Positions 27,501-40,044 of a stretch of DNA of 64,000 nucleotides are shown piece by piece. This DNA comes from Tetrahymena elliotti 4EA (Eukaryota > Ciliophora > Oligohymenophorea > Hymenostomatida > Tetrahymenidae). Below the pieces are notes generated by a model. That model was not told the origin of the DNA, searched no databases, and worked only from the letters and a program-made list of their open reading frames with translations. A program made the position numbers and the translations under genes. Every line of letters starts with the position of its first letter. Positions within the stretch are counted from its first letter, which is position 1. The stretch spans positions 552,480 through 616,479 of the forward strand of contig JH720300.1 of the NCBI GenBank assembly GCA_000231825.2. The letters are read 5' to 3'.

Positions 27501-28497
27501 TACTAAAATCATAAAACCAAATGATTTCTAAAAATTAGATCCATAAAAATTCCCTCTAAAATAATTTAACTTGAAAAGCTATTTTTTTGTGATGGAAAGG
27601 CTTCTAATAATTTAACATTTTATAATGAAACTAAGAAATTTCTATTGAAAATTAAATCTTAATATTATTTGAGATAATTTACAAAAAATGTTAAGTTTAA
27701 TTAGATAATTTACTTGAAATAGGGAGGGAATTTGAAGAAGGAGTTGTTATCCATTCATGTAATAAGTCTATTTTTTCATGATTAATACAGTTAATTATTG
27801 TTTGTCTCTGAGTTGACTTTGAAGAAACACCTATAACACAATATCCATACTAATAATCATTTACAAAAGCTATATTATCATAGTTAATAACATTGAATAC
27901 TGTCAAATAATTGTAAGTGACATCCATAGCAAGAGTTGTTTAATATTCTATCATTTCATTTTAATTAAGTCCCAGTAATATTATAGGATTAGAGGCTGTT
28001 TGGATGTCAAAATCATCACTTTTTGCATTAGCTAGAATTCCTAAATATCCTAATTTGCTACCAAAATCCTCAGCTATTTCTATAATGGCCAAGTCATATT
28101 CCTAATTTTTATCAACACTTTCAAACAACTAATTGTATTTTATGCTCACGAGAGGTGAACTATATTCTTTATCATAAAAGCTAACAAATTTTAATTTTTG
28201 ACAGACTTCTGAATTGCCTTTTTCAATGTATTTAACAAAGTTGTGACTACTTGAAATCAGTTGATTTTTATTGATAAAACAGCAAACAGTTAAAATCTAA
28301 TCATTTTCGTTCATAATGGCACCAAAGGAAGAAAAAGGATATTTTATTTGCAGATCATTTTATAAGATAACAGATTCAAATAGCTCAAGTGATTAATCCA
28401 AACAATCTATGTCTGAATAAAAGCCAACATATCCCTTCTTAGCTTCATTAATGATGATCTCAATTTATTTGCCACTATCTGATTATGGAATGCTCAT
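21507..28497 (-). CDS. Protease-like/WD40/coiled-coil protein (paralogue A), with one in-frame TGA
   Basis: ATG at 28497 (MSIPQSDSGK); stop TGA at 21507-21509. Five introns (27480-27713, 26070-26130, 23743-24377, 23443-23497, 23103-23165) give six exons totalling 5943 nt, 1981 codons, all in phase. Residues 50-255 resemble chymotrypsin/V8-type proteases: PFSSFGAIM, CCFINKNQLISSSHNF with His85 at the 'TAAH' site, YDLAIIEI with Asp135, then KLGYLGIL; the Ser region (INYDNIAFVN...GYCVIGVSS) lacks GNSGSP. WD40 repeats follow (GVVKVWNWKSGEML; DDEGKIRAWIIG). Beyond about residue 650 the protein is acidic, Q/N/S-rich and coiled coil. Codon 583 is TGA inside a WD repeat. The 635-nt intron could instead mark a gene boundary. 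Confidence 0.75.
26515..26517 (-). other. In-frame TGA (codon 583) inside WD40 repeat
   Basis: The reading frame runs SYDNSI-TGA-IYNILDFKKD. Both sides are clearly WD40 coding sequence and the frame and splice phases remain intact for another 1398 codons. The TGA sits where WD repeats usually carry Arg, Lys or Trp, so a single substitution from TGG, AGA or CGA would explain it. No GT-AG intron that keeps frame removes it. Confidence 0.8.
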
Positions 28498-29372
28498 TTT
28501 AAAACACTTATAAATATTTAAACCTCCAAGAGCTTTGCTACCTAATAACCTATTTAGTTATATTCTATTCCACTTTATTGATTCCTATTGGGGTCTTCTT
28601 AATTTTACTATTTCTAATTTTTTCTCCTTAAATTTGATGAAGCTTTTAATAGACTTTGTAATTGTTTGTGTTTGTTTACAAAATTTAATAAATTTTTATT
28701 TTTCTTTTCCTAACAGAAAAGTTTTCCATATAAATAATTGCTTATTGAATGAATACCACTAAATTTTTGGTAAAATGATAAAATCTAATAGTACTCTACA
28801 TGATTTTAGAAACTTTAGTGATAGTTAACTCATTTCTTTATTATATTTCACCTAATTTATTCTATCTCAGTCACAATCAAATAGCTCTGTCAAAAATAAA
28901 AAATGATTTATTTCATATTTTTAAATCTATCTTTAAATAATCCAAATATTTAAGTATTTTATGCATTCTTCTAGAAGCTAGTTTAGCATTTATTTTTATT
29001 AAATCTATTTCTTAAAATATTAACCATCCAATTAAATTAATTTCAACTTTTACAAATTATAATATTTATAATCGTTTGTAAATAGATCAATCTTGTTAAA
29101 TTATATTCTATTTAATAGATCTTTTAATATGTGGAAAATTTAAGAAGAACTGATTGAAGCTCACACAAACTCAAATACTAAAAAGAGAATATAAACATAG
29201 AAACATAATGTTTAGAGTATTTAAAAAAACAGATGAAAATGGTCCAATTTAAAGATTTTCATTATGAAAATTGAGAGAATTGAACTATAAAAATATGTAT
29301 ATAAATAATCAATAGAAATAGGATTTTTAATTGAAATAAGTGTTTTAGATTGGCTTGTGATTTTTATGCCTA
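28498..29372. other. Intergenic spacer upstream of paralogue A
   Basis: This holds the presumed promoter of the gene starting at 28497 and the 3' flank of the gene ending at 29373. It is A/T-rich. No coding frame of convincing composition, RNA gene or repeat was seen. Confidence 0.6.
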
Positions 29373-30644
29373 TCATAATAGAATTTTGGGGTTTAGAAGA
29401 ATATTCAAAATGACATTTTTAATGTAGATTTGATTGAATTTCTCAGCTCTCTTGATACATACAGTATAAACATAACTTTAACTCATAAGATATTTGTAAA
29501 TATCTTTACGGAAAAAGACTGTGAGACCATTGTAGTAGTCTTTAAACTAAAGGAATTCTTAATATGCTTCATCTCCTTGTTTTTAATTAAATTTTTTAAA
29601 TGTGGTTTTTAAATCAATGAGCAATAATAGCTCTTTTTATTTAATTTTTAGATCCTATAATTTTTTAAGATATTCCTCATCACACATAATGTCTTCATTA
29701 GGCTTTAATTCATCATAATACTTTCCAAAAGTATTATTTATGCAAGATTCATATTCATCTTTAGTTGGTTCGTTAGATTAGAAGAATTAATTTACAAGCA
29801 AGAATAAATCAGTCTTTTTATAAGTTCCTCTCATCCTTTCAAACATTTCTATTGGAACTGTTTCATTGTCAAGAAAATTTCCTTTTATTTGCTTAGATAA
29901 CCTTTTAAAGTAATTAGATATAAACCCTTTAACCTAGTTTTTAAATGATAATTTATCTTCTTTTTTTTCTTCTGCTTTTTCTTCATATTTATTTTCATCT
30001 TTTTTTTTAGATACTCTCTAATTAATCTTAGTAACTAATTCTTTGTGAATAGTTTTTCTCTTTTTTATTTGCTTTTGGTATTTGTTTACATTTTCTTTGT
30101 ACCCTTATTAATCATTTAAATACTCAGTAACAGCAGTAGAACTATTTACTTATTTCTCCTTTTATTTTAAAGAATCATTCTCTTCTTAGTGAATAACTTT
30201 TTATTCTATCTCTGATAGGAAACTCTATAATTCTGGGCTATTTTTATGTTACTCCATATAATTTCCATAACTTTCCTTCTCATATTGGTTATAACTTTGT
30301 TATTAAAATAAGCTATTATCTTCTGAGATCATCTGCATCTAAGATTCTTACATTTAGATAGATTAGCCTTATGGTAGATAGCTAATAGATTTATTTAATT
30401 GAATTTGGTTGTTTAAAATCAAAATGGTTTGGAATTCCTAAAATATAGCATCACAGTATGATGTCAAATCTTGATATAATTTATCTTTTTTATCATTTAT
30501 CTTAGCTTTTATTTATTCTATCAAAGAAGTTGAATCGTTTATATTTAATTGGTTATTTTATATTTTATTATCTTTTGTTTAATTGAAAATTTTGTTTCTA
30601 TCTCTTTAATCAAAACTATTAATATTGTTGTTAATACTTGTCAT
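29373..30644 (-). CDS. Unrecognised 423-residue protein
   Basis: This is a single uninterrupted frame from ATG 30644 (MTSINNNINSFDQ) to TGA 29373. The N-terminal half is Q/N/S-rich. The middle is very basic and acidic by turns (KKRKTIHKELVTKINQR, then EEKAEEKKEDKL), and probably a coiled coil. The C-terminal ~170 residues look like a folded helical domain (KRLSKQIKGNFLDNETVPI; FERMRGTYKKTDLFLLVNQF; KDYYNGLTVFFRKDIYKYL). I know no family with these motifs. It lies between protease-like/WD40 paralogue A and the cysteine-rich ADP-ribosyltransferase-like genes. The exact in-frame length supports a real gene. Confidence 0.75.
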
Positions 30645-33399
30645 TGTTTCTTTTACTTTTCTTTTGATTTTTAATATTATTTCTAGTTTTAATTAATTAT
30701 ACAATTCTTGTTTTCTGAAAAAAATAAATAATTATAGTTCTCTTATTTATACTTAAATCTCAAATTAGTTCTGTTTTTCTCTCTTTTCTAATCTCTATTA
30801 TACCCTGAAAAAGAAAATTATTAAAAATTAGGAAAAAAACTTAAAACACCATACAGAAAATATAATTAAATAATGTCATACATAGATTCTTTTCAGGAGA
30901 AAAAGATATTATTACATCATTTAAATTTTTTGTCTATTTCAAACTAATTTATTTGTCGATTTCTAATTTTTATATTGGGTTTTAAACAATAAAATTATCT
31001 TACTTAATATCAATTATTTAATGAATGCAGATATTTTTTCTTGGAAATATAAATTGAACAGAAAAATTTTAAAGGTTGTTTGCTGTTAAAAAAACACTGG
31101 TTAAAGTGATTCAAGAATGAGCTCACTCTTGATTGGTTTGCAAGGATTATATCAATAGACTTTTATGTTTTTTGTTAATCAATACGATAATATATATGAT
31201 GATTTAAAATAAACAAAATAAGTCTCTTTTTTAATTCAAATATTATTTTAGGAAATTCTCTTTGAGCATTAAAAAAAATGCTGACACACATGTTATATTT
31301 AAAATTTAAGAATTTATGTTTTATTTAGAATAGGATCATATATGCATATTATTAGCTTTTTCTTTATCTATTATTATTTGTATTTAGATCTTTATACTTT
31401 ATTATTATTGTCATTATTAGACAAAAAATGATATTTGTGTTTAGCAGCATTTGTAAAATTTTTTACCTGGTTTTTAAAATATGTCATTGAAATTATTTTA
31501 TAGTTATTGCAAGTATTGGTAATTTATATAATCTAAAATGTATTGATAAAAATGAGTATAGATTTAAGATAACTAAATATATTTGGAATCAAAATTACTT
31601 GAGGTAATACGAATTGAATGGATAAGTATAATTTGAAAATTTTCTTCAGAAAATTCTCATTTTTATCAAACAAAAATAATTGCCTAATAAAACAATTATT
31701 GTAATAATAATAAATGTAAAATTTAAGCACATATATATAATTAGTATGTTTTCAATTTTGATAAATTAGCTTGTTTAATATTAATATTTAAGGAGGTAAG
31801 ATTTATTTAGAATATACATTAAAATATATCAATTTTATAGTTTAAAAATTAAAGATTATCAGGAGTCCCTCATATTAAGAATGGAACCTTAGATGTTAAG
31901 CAGTAAAAAAGTAATATTAATATCTTAAATTGAAAATTTAGTTATGGAATCAAAATATTATTTATTGAAAAATAAAGAAAAATTAGAGATAAATGAGATA
32001 GATCATTATAATCATTCAAATGCTAAAAGTTGACAATAACAATAAATTTAGTTGGTTCTTTAATAATCTGTTTTAATATTATTCAAAAATAGAGAAATTA
32101 TAGATTTTAACACAAATAATGTGTATATTCTTCTAAACATGTTAATAACAAATACTTCAAATAAATTGCTAATTAAATAAATAATTATTTATGTCTTTCC
32201 TATTCTACTTTACTGCATATTAAAATTACAATTTTTCACAAAATTTAGGTAATATTCTTTTTATATTATCTTTTTCTAATCCGAAATGTAAAACGTTTTA
32301 AAGAATTTAGTTTTACGATTCTATTGAACAGACAGAATAAATAAGAGTTTCCCAAACCTTTATTTTAAAAATGAGAATTTCACAAATTTCAAACTGAAAT
32401 TCTTTTTTAAAAATTTTTTATTTAAAGAAAAATAGATTAAACAAGATATTGTACAGCATTAATTTTTATTCTTAAAACTTATTATTAGTTTGAATAGAAC
32501 CAAGAAAAAAATTAAATCTTTTGATTTAATTTCATTAGATAAATAGAGAGAAAATAGATTTTAATCTTTTTCATGTCTAAATTCTCTCAAACAATATTTA
32601 TAAATCAAAATAAAATTAGCATTTATGATACTGATTAAAAAGGTTCTTCTCCTTAAAAGCAATAGTTAGCAATAATAGATTTGAGTAAGAATTAAATACC
32701 TTCTAAAATTAAATATGCTATGAAATAATTAAAAAAATTAATTTTAATTATGTACTTGATAAAAAATTAATTTATAAAATGACTTCATCAAAACACTATT
32801 AATTAAATTATTTGAAATAAATATTCTTAAATAATAATCTATGATATGGAATTTTAATAATTTTGATTAACGTATTCTGTCTAAATTCAAATATCCAATC
32901 ATAAAATTTAACAATACAAATTAAGGATACTGAAATAATCAATTCAATTTTGTAAGAAATGTTTTTTTGGAAAAATTTTCAGAACTTTTTAGCTTTGAAA
33001 ATCCTAAATTTTATTTAATATTCTAAATGATTATGTCATTTAATATTCTAAAGGATGGCTAATATTGTTTAATATAATAAATTTCAACAAGGTTTTCTAT
33101 ATAAATTCTCATAAAAGAAACATAGTTTGATATTGAAAGATGATAATATTAGAATAAGATTAAATAGCAAATAAAATTTGATTAATTTAAAAGAATTTTA
33201 TTTATTTATTTATTAGAATGAATGAATAAATGATTTAGATCACTTTATCTTTTTAAAGCAGTATTTTTTAATATAAAAATTTTAATAAATTTAATTAGAA
33301 TATTTTGCAGAAAAGTAAATTTTGAGGCATAAAGATAAATTATTTATTTAATTTTTTATTAGTAAGTTAGATAGATATATTATTAGTTAGTTAGTTAGT
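30645..33399. other. Divergent intergenic spacer
   Basis: About 2.75 kb between two divergent gene starts. It is A/T-rich with many TGA codons in all frames. A short TTAG microsatellite (near 33364-33399) directly precedes the ATG of the plus-strand gene. Nothing else is supported. Confidence 0.6.
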
Positions 33400-35205
33400 A
33401 TGGATACGATCCTTTTGAACAATTAAGAATAAAAGGAAAGTTTAGAAATTATTTTATATAATGTTAGAGAAGCAGATAGCCTGAAACTAATGACAGATTC
33501 ATTGGATTTAATATCTAAGCTATGTTAAGGATACTAGAATATTAAATTAACTTTGATCAAATGCAAACAATGCACTAAACCAATTTCTGGAAGAGATGAA
33601 GAAATAGTAAAATTGCTTTGCAAAAAGTATGGAAATTAGAAGACTTTATATTTTCATAAGAGATGCTTAAAAGAGTGCTTATAAATTTAGGGCAAAACAT
33701 ATTTTAGATGCTGTACCGATAAATAATGTTTTGATGAAAGATGGGAAACTATTCAGTTATTTTGCAATAATTATGATTTGATCTGCTAATTTAAATGTGA
33801 AGATAGATATTTTAGCAATATGTTATAAGAAACAATAAAAACAGGATGTGAGTGTCCATTTAAGAGAGTTCATAAAGATTGTTTAAGAAAGAAGTATGAA
33901 AATTTTAATATAAAATAGCATGAAGTTAAATGTGCAGATTGCTTTAGATATTATAGAGAAGAAAATGTAATTTAAATTATTTAGAACTTCATGTATGGGT
34001 GCTCAAATTGCTATGATAAAAACAGCAACCACACTTATTGGGAATTTGTTCCAATTGACTGTTGGCCTTATAAAATATGCAGAAATTGCTATGAAAATTT
34101 AAATTTTGATAAAATTGATTTTAGAAATCAGGTTATGGATTAAATAAGATGCCATCATGATAGACAATGCTAATAAAATCTCTCTTTTCACTCTTTAAAT
34201 TAATACTTTAACAAGTTAGAAAAAGTAGAAAATAAGTAAAATACATTAGAAATCTTTAAGAAGTATTAAATAAATTTAGAAAATTATTTCAATGTTGCAA
34301 AATGTCCAGGATTCATAATTAAAGACAACATCCATTCTGCTAATTACAAATTTTTAGAATAAGCAAATAATACCCATCAAATTCTCTATTCATAATTGCT
34401 TAATGGTAATGATATAGATGATTTCTAATCAGATTTTCCTGATTTTAAAACTGAAATCATTAAATGTTAAAATACTTTTGAGGCAGACACCTCATATCAG
34501 ATGTAAAGATGCTCTAATTGTAATTATAAATTTTGCTTTAAATGCTAAATGCCTCATTTTGGTATCCCCTGTACAGTTTATTAACAAATTAAAATACCTG
34601 CAGACTTAAATGAAGAGAGCTTTTTAGAAAATAATTACTTTGATGAACATAGATCTCTACTCATAACCTTAAATTTAAATCTGTTTTTATTTCAATTTTA
34701 AAGTATTATGCAATTTAGATTAGAAAATACTGAAAATGGCCTCTACTTCAATTATCCAATTAATAAAAATATAAATGTTATTTAAATTAATACTTAGTTT
34801 CTTTATGGACAATATCAGCAAATATTTGATTCTTGGTATTTTATGTACCTCCCTATCATGAGCATAAACCATTTAAGACAATCAATTTAATGTGGAATAG
34901 AAAGAAATATTTCCTATTAATATGCATAAATGACAGCTAGAAATACAGAAAAAATGATTTAATTTGGAACAATATTGTATTCTGAATATGAGTATGCTTT
35001 AGATGTATCACCAACAATAACTATGTATGATCATTCAGAGGTTAAAATAGCTCTACTTTGCAGAGTAGATCCTAAATCTATAAAGTAGCCTTAAAGTTAC
35101 TAAAGTCTTTATATTTCTAGTTAAACAATAATAGATGAAAAGAGTATTTAATATAAAGATTAAAGTACCATTATTGCTTTTTAAATCTTGGTGTTTAAAG
35201 ATTGA
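33400..35205 (+). CDS. Cysteine-rich (IBR/RING-like) protein with degenerate ADP-ribosyltransferase domain
   Basis: This is an intronless frame from ATG 33400 (MDTILLNNQEQKE) to TGA 35203-35205, 601 residues. Residues 50-240 hold many C-x2-C pairs (IKCKQCTK, CCTDKQC, CSNCYDKN, KICRNCYENL), resembling a RING-type zinc fold. A CPGFIIKD motif near residue 305 and then RCSNCNYKFCFKCQMPHFG with a final Cys (C-x2-C-x4-C-x2-C-x3-H-x4-C) closely match the second half of an IBR/RBR zinc domain. The last ~100 residues align by eye with the PARP-type domain of the gene at 37525: FGTILYSEYEYAL matches GSGVYFGASVAVA and LLCRVDPKSI matches FQCRLNPKTV. The His and Glu of the H-Y-E triad are missing, with Leu at the His position, so it is probably inactive as a transferase. 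RBR proteins are ubiquitin ligases; that activity is inferred here. Confidence 0.75.
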
Positions 35206-36233
35206 AAAACATCTCTACTTTACTCTATTTCTCTTTACAGCAAATGTAAAAATTTAATATTTTATTTTTTGTGAAACAATACATTACTTAATTAATCAAT
35301 TAATAATTGCTATTTTAAATCTATTCTTTTAGTTATTTTATTTTTTAAACAATTTGTGCTACATCTTTTAACATTTTATATTAATAATAATATCAATAAA
35401 TATGTTTCAAAAATAATTTCCTTTAAAGTTTTTAAATTTTTGATATATTTTATCTTTTTCTTTCACAGCTCTTTTTTTTATTTTTTAGTCTATAATAAAA
35501 AATTTCTCAATTTTACTAAGTTTTCTTACTTATTCAACGTATCTTTGAAATGAATAAAAGATAAAAATAATAAATGTGTACCATTTTCATAATGTTAACA
35601 TTTACTCTTTTAAATCTATGTTATTCTTTAATTATTTTATATTTTAAACAATTTGTTTAATTTAATTGTTTTCAAATTAAATAACCTATTTTAACAATTT
35701 ACTCCTACTGTTCCTGCAATTCAAATTGAAAAATTGAATGTATATTTGTCTTCTTGTATTTTTTTACTTTTATCAAAATGACACATAAAATGCAGAGTAT
35801 TTTTAATTTATTTTTCTAAATATTTTTTTTGCTTTTAGGTCAAAAATTTAAATGACTCTAAAAATAATTTATGATATTTTAAGGTATTTAAAATTTTATA
35901 TTACTTTATATTTTTTAAAATAAATTCAAGGAAACTCTAAGGATGGGTTGAAAGAAAAAAGTAGATGCTTTTTACTTATTTGAAAAATAATTTGATTAAA
36001 TTATTTTATTTGTGAAAAATAAAAAATGAAATGCTGTTTCTAAAAATTAATGATATTTGGAGTTGCTCTATCTAATCAAATTATCTCTTTAAAAAGATTT
36101 TTCCTCAATTTTAATAAATAATTTTATTAAGTTAAATTAAACAAACTATTCGATAATATTTTATTGAAAAAAAAATGGTTTTAAAACTAAGAAAAACTGT
36201 TCTCTTAAATGATTGAAATAAATTTCCAGTTTT
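35206..36233. other. Intergenic spacer
   Basis: A/T-rich spacer after the cysteine-rich gene. It has short open runs only, with very Phe/Ile/Asn-rich translations typical of non-coding sequence in this genome. No feature is supported. Confidence 0.6.
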
Positions 36234-37064
36234 CGGTTTGGGGATTTATTAATCTATTAACTAATAAGAAATGACAAAGTTAATTAGAGCTGTTTTAGAT
36301 TTGATTATTGTCACATTGACACTGCTATAGCTTACGCGAAAATTAAAAGATTATTGAAAAAGCTCTTAAGATTATTTTTAATAAAGGTAAATATAAGAGA
36401 GAAGATTTATATATAGTAAGCAAGATCTTCCCTTCTAAGATATTCAACACGAATAAAAGATTAAGTAAATATTAGAAAAATTGTAAATTGAATAACTTGA
36501 CTTATTTTTTTACACTGGTCTTTTATGGCCCCTCTAAAAACTTTGAAATTAATCACAAATCAGCCTACATCGTTTGGGTAGAATTAGAATAAGCTTAACA
36601 AAAGAGTTTTTCTAAATTGATAGGTGTTTCTAACTATAATAGTCTAAAGCTTAGTTGATTTAGGGAGTTATGCTAAGATGAAACCAGTTACCTAATTAAG
36701 TTGAACTTTCTTATAACAAAAAAGGTTAGTAGAATTCTGCTAAAGAATCAATGTCTATATGACTGCTTAATCTCCTTTTGCTAGATTTAAGGAAATTGAG
36801 CAAAATCCCACTTTAAAATAGTTGGCCAACAAATACAATGCTATTGTATCTTAAATTTTGCTTTTTTTCCCACTATCTCAAGGTATTTCTGTTATACAAA
36901 AGACTGAAAAAGTTAGTAGATTAAAAAGAAACTTCGAATCTCAAGACATTTAGCTCTCTGAAGAAGATATTAAAGCTCTTAAATAGCTAGATACTAATAC
37001 CAGAGTTATTCAACATGCTGACACTGAATTCTTTGGAACTTTTCCTATTTTCGATAGAAAATGA
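36234..37064 (+). pseudogene. Aldo/keto reductase pseudogene
   Basis: Recognisable aldo/keto reductase pieces occur in order but in different frames: CHIDTAIAYA (family HxDTAxxY, with the catalytic Asp and Tyr), KREDLYIVSKIFP (the catalytic Lys in SK), KLIGVSNYN (family IGVSNF), PNQVELSYN (family NQVE), YMTAQSPFARF, QLANKYNAIVSQILL (family A-x-KYN-x-T-x-A-QILLRW), SVIQKTEKVSRLKRNF and LSEEDIKALKQLDTN. At least four frameshifts or TGA stops interrupt them. The IHWP segment is reduced and the N-terminus is weak. The remaining C-terminal frame ends at TGA 37062-37064. It is a decayed NADPH-dependent oxidoreductase gene lying between two related cysteine-rich genes. Confidence 0.85.
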
Positions 37065-37524
37065 AACTATAATATTACTTAAAAATACGAATTTTTATGT
37101 TGTCTTCTAAAATTTTAATAAATTTAAAAGCAATGAATATTCTCAATTTGAATTTTATTTAGCAGCTTTTTTGTAATGAAAAAATAATTTAATTAAAATT
37201 TGCTAAAAATGAAATATTTTTGGTACCTTTTATTTTAAGACAAAATTATAATTTTATCAAATAAATTAGAGTGCTATATCTATTTTTACAACTAAATATA
37301 TAATACTTCTAATCGTATTAGATTTATGCAATGTTTGAATCAACCAATTAAAAAAATTTTAATAACCATGAATATTAAGGCATTATCGTACTAAATTATA
37401 AAATATATGTTTTCTTTATTTTTTTTATCAATTATTTTGTTTGTGATTGTGCTTTTAGATTAGAATATTTAATAAGAAGAGGAAAATTAAATTTTTAAAA
37501 GGTGTTAGAAATAGGAAGTATAAA
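37065..37524. other. Intergenic spacer
   Basis: Short A/T-rich spacer between the reductase pseudogene and the next gene. No coding frame or motif was seen. Confidence 0.6.
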
Positions 37525-39462
37525 ATGTCTGCATCTGATTTTTAATACTTAAAAAGAATACTTAAAAAGTAAAAAAATGATATACCATTCAGTGATTTCG
37601 CTATTTCAGTACACCTTATTGAAAAATTATGCCAAATATAATGTTCTACTATCAATATCATTGAAATAAAACCAAAAATATGTATAGCATGTAATTAAAA
37701 TATTCCATATAACGAAAATCTTTATTGCTAGTGTGATATGCATGAGTAATGTCTGCTTAAAACATATAGATTTGCTTATTATTAATTAAACATGGAAATG
37801 TTAAACTCTACGTACTACACAATTTAACCTTCCTAAATAAAAATTATCAATTGTTGTCGATGTAGCAAAAACATTTACGAATCACTCAATCTTATTTTTA
37901 AAAAACAAAAAGTCTCATTATGTTCTCATGTAAATTGCAAGTAACAAACATCAGAATTTAATTCGCTAAAATATTTTTGTCGATGTTCTTAAACTCATCA
38001 AAATATCCATGAAGGATGTTTGATAATGCAATATGCATAGAGCTAATATTTTCATTTAGACTAGATATAATGCCAAGGATGCAACTGTTTCATGCAATTT
38101 TTAGATGGAGAAACAGACAAATTTAAGCAAATTACTTCATTTCCTTGCTTTTCTTGCTAAAAAACATAATTTGGATTCGATGACATTATATTTTATGATT
38201 GTTATAAAACTTGTTGCTAGAATTGCTTCTATTCGCTTATCTAATAACTTACTTAAATAGAAAAATATTAAATAATAGAGAAAACTTTTTAATCTTCTTG
38301 TAATCAATGTGGCTATCTTTGCATAAATGATAGACAAATTTAATAATTCAAACAAAAGGAAATAGGAAGATAGCTCTTTGATGAGATCTAATAGTAGATT
38401 ACTTAATAACAATTGCATGGTCAAAAAATATACACATGCCCAGGGTTTTACTTTAAATCTAAATAAACTGGAAAAGAGGAGAGAGCAATGGCTTAGAAAT
38501 ATATAACAATGAAGAGATAAGCTGAGTTTGACAATGAAATAAAAGATGAATATATCAAAAAAATGAATGAACTCAGATAAGCATATGAAATAATTGAATG
38601 TGGTTAAATATTTTTAGTTGAATTTTAGGAAAATGAAAGGATATTTTTTTGTAGAAATTGTTAATATAGAGATTGTAGAAATCAAGAATGTAAATCTCCT
38701 CATTTCAACTTGACTTGTGAAATGTTTAGAGAGCTTTAAAACTTTAAAAAACAAAATTAATAAAACAATAAAATGAAAAATGTCATTTATAAGATCAAAT
38801 ACGAAGATAAAATTATTATAGTTAATTAGGAATTCTATAATTAATTATTACAGAATAAAAATAACAACATAGAATTAATTGAAGAAATCTAAAATCCATT
38901 TTTTAGTGCTTGCAATTTACCTTTTAATATGTTTGATCCAAAATATGATAGGGAATGGAATAAAGATACTCCAGCTTTTAGAGGAAAAATTAAAGAAAGG
39001 AAAGTACCTTATTACTATCCAATCTATAAAAATTTATTGGGATATGGTATTAATGTAGAATATCTTTATGGCAAATAAAATGATCTGAAATGGCTTAGTA
39101 GAAATACGGATGAAGATACATTTATTGTAGGATATCATGGAACTAGATCTATTGCTGCTGTATAAGGAATTATTGCTAATGGTTTTCAGGCAGGAGCTGG
39201 GTAAGCATTCCGTAGCCATAAATGTCCTTATACAAACACAGAGGTTGGCTCAGGGGTATATTTTGGAGCAAGTGTAGCAGTAGCATATGGTTACACATCC
39301 TAAATTTAAGTTTAAAATACAAAGTATAGGATCATCTTTTAATGTCGTTTAAATCCTAAAACTGTTAAAGGTGCTTGTTCTTGGCAAACTCCTAATGAAT
39401 ATTATGTTGTTAATAATCCTTAAGATATAAGAATCTATAGAATATTGCTTATTAAAGAATGA
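37525..39462 (+). CDS. Cysteine-rich (RBR-like) protein with PARP-type ADP-ribosyltransferase domain
   Basis: Intronless, ATG 37525 (MSASDFQYLKRIL) to TGA 39460-39462, 645 residues. Residues 50-260 contain successive Cys/His clusters (CIACNQ, CQCDMHEQC, CCRCSK, CRCSQTHQNIHEGC, CQGCNC, CFSCQ). A CPGFYFK motif and a later C-x2-C-x4-C-x4-C-x3-H-x4-C cluster (CRNCQYRDC...CKSPHFNLTC) match the paralogue at 33400. The C-terminal 130 residues show the PARP H-Y-E layout: VGYHGTRSI with His538, GSGVYFGASV with Tyr579, and NEYYVVNNPQDIRIYRI with Glu625, which closely resembles the NEYIVYD strand of PARP1. It is therefore predicted to transfer ADP-ribose from NAD+. The zinc region may confer ubiquitin-ligase or target binding. 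The transferase call is strong; the E3 call is moderate. Confidence 0.85.
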
Positions 39463-40044
39463 ATGATAGTAATCCTAATAATTTTTATAATAAATTTACA
39501 TAAAGAAATATCTTAACTTTTTTTTTAGTTTTATGTTTAAGTTAAAAAAGATAAAATAAACATTTTACTTTTCAAATATATATATATAATGAAACCCTAG
39601 GGCTCTGCCAAAGCTTCAGGCAATATATATTACAGTTGTAATTATGAAAAAAGAAATAAAATTTTATTTTTGATAAAAGAATAATCAAATAAAAAATGGT
39701 TGGTTATTATTAAAAAATTATTTAAAAAACTTAATAAAATTAAAATATTAAAAATAATTTTAGCAATATTTTTATATTCATTTTTTAAATGAATTTTGTA
39801 CTTAACTTTTAGAATAAAAGTATTTAGAGAAGTCAACAGAATATGTGGAATAGCTTACAGCTATTTGATGAAATTAACAGATAAAAAATAAATAAAATTT
39901 GAAATTATTATTAGCCCTAATTTATTGACAGGCTTATTTTTTGGAAAAATAGTTGTTAGAATCATCAATTTACACATACTTTTTTTAGTTAATAATAAAT
40001 TAATTAGTTGATTAAGAATATAAAAACTTCAAATTATTTTACAA
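39463..40044. other. Intergenic spacer with small GC-rich island
   Basis: A/T-rich spacer containing an AT dinucleotide run followed by a roughly 30-bp GC-richer island at 39592-39622, with the palindrome CCCTAGGG, which stands out from its surroundings. No coding frame is supported. The plus-strand gene begins at 40045. Confidence 0.5.

Noticed and set aside
33364..33399. TTAG/TAGT microsatellite and similar TCTA repeats (for example 21075-21090)
   Set aside because: Short simple repeats are expected in DNA of this composition and show no sign of function.
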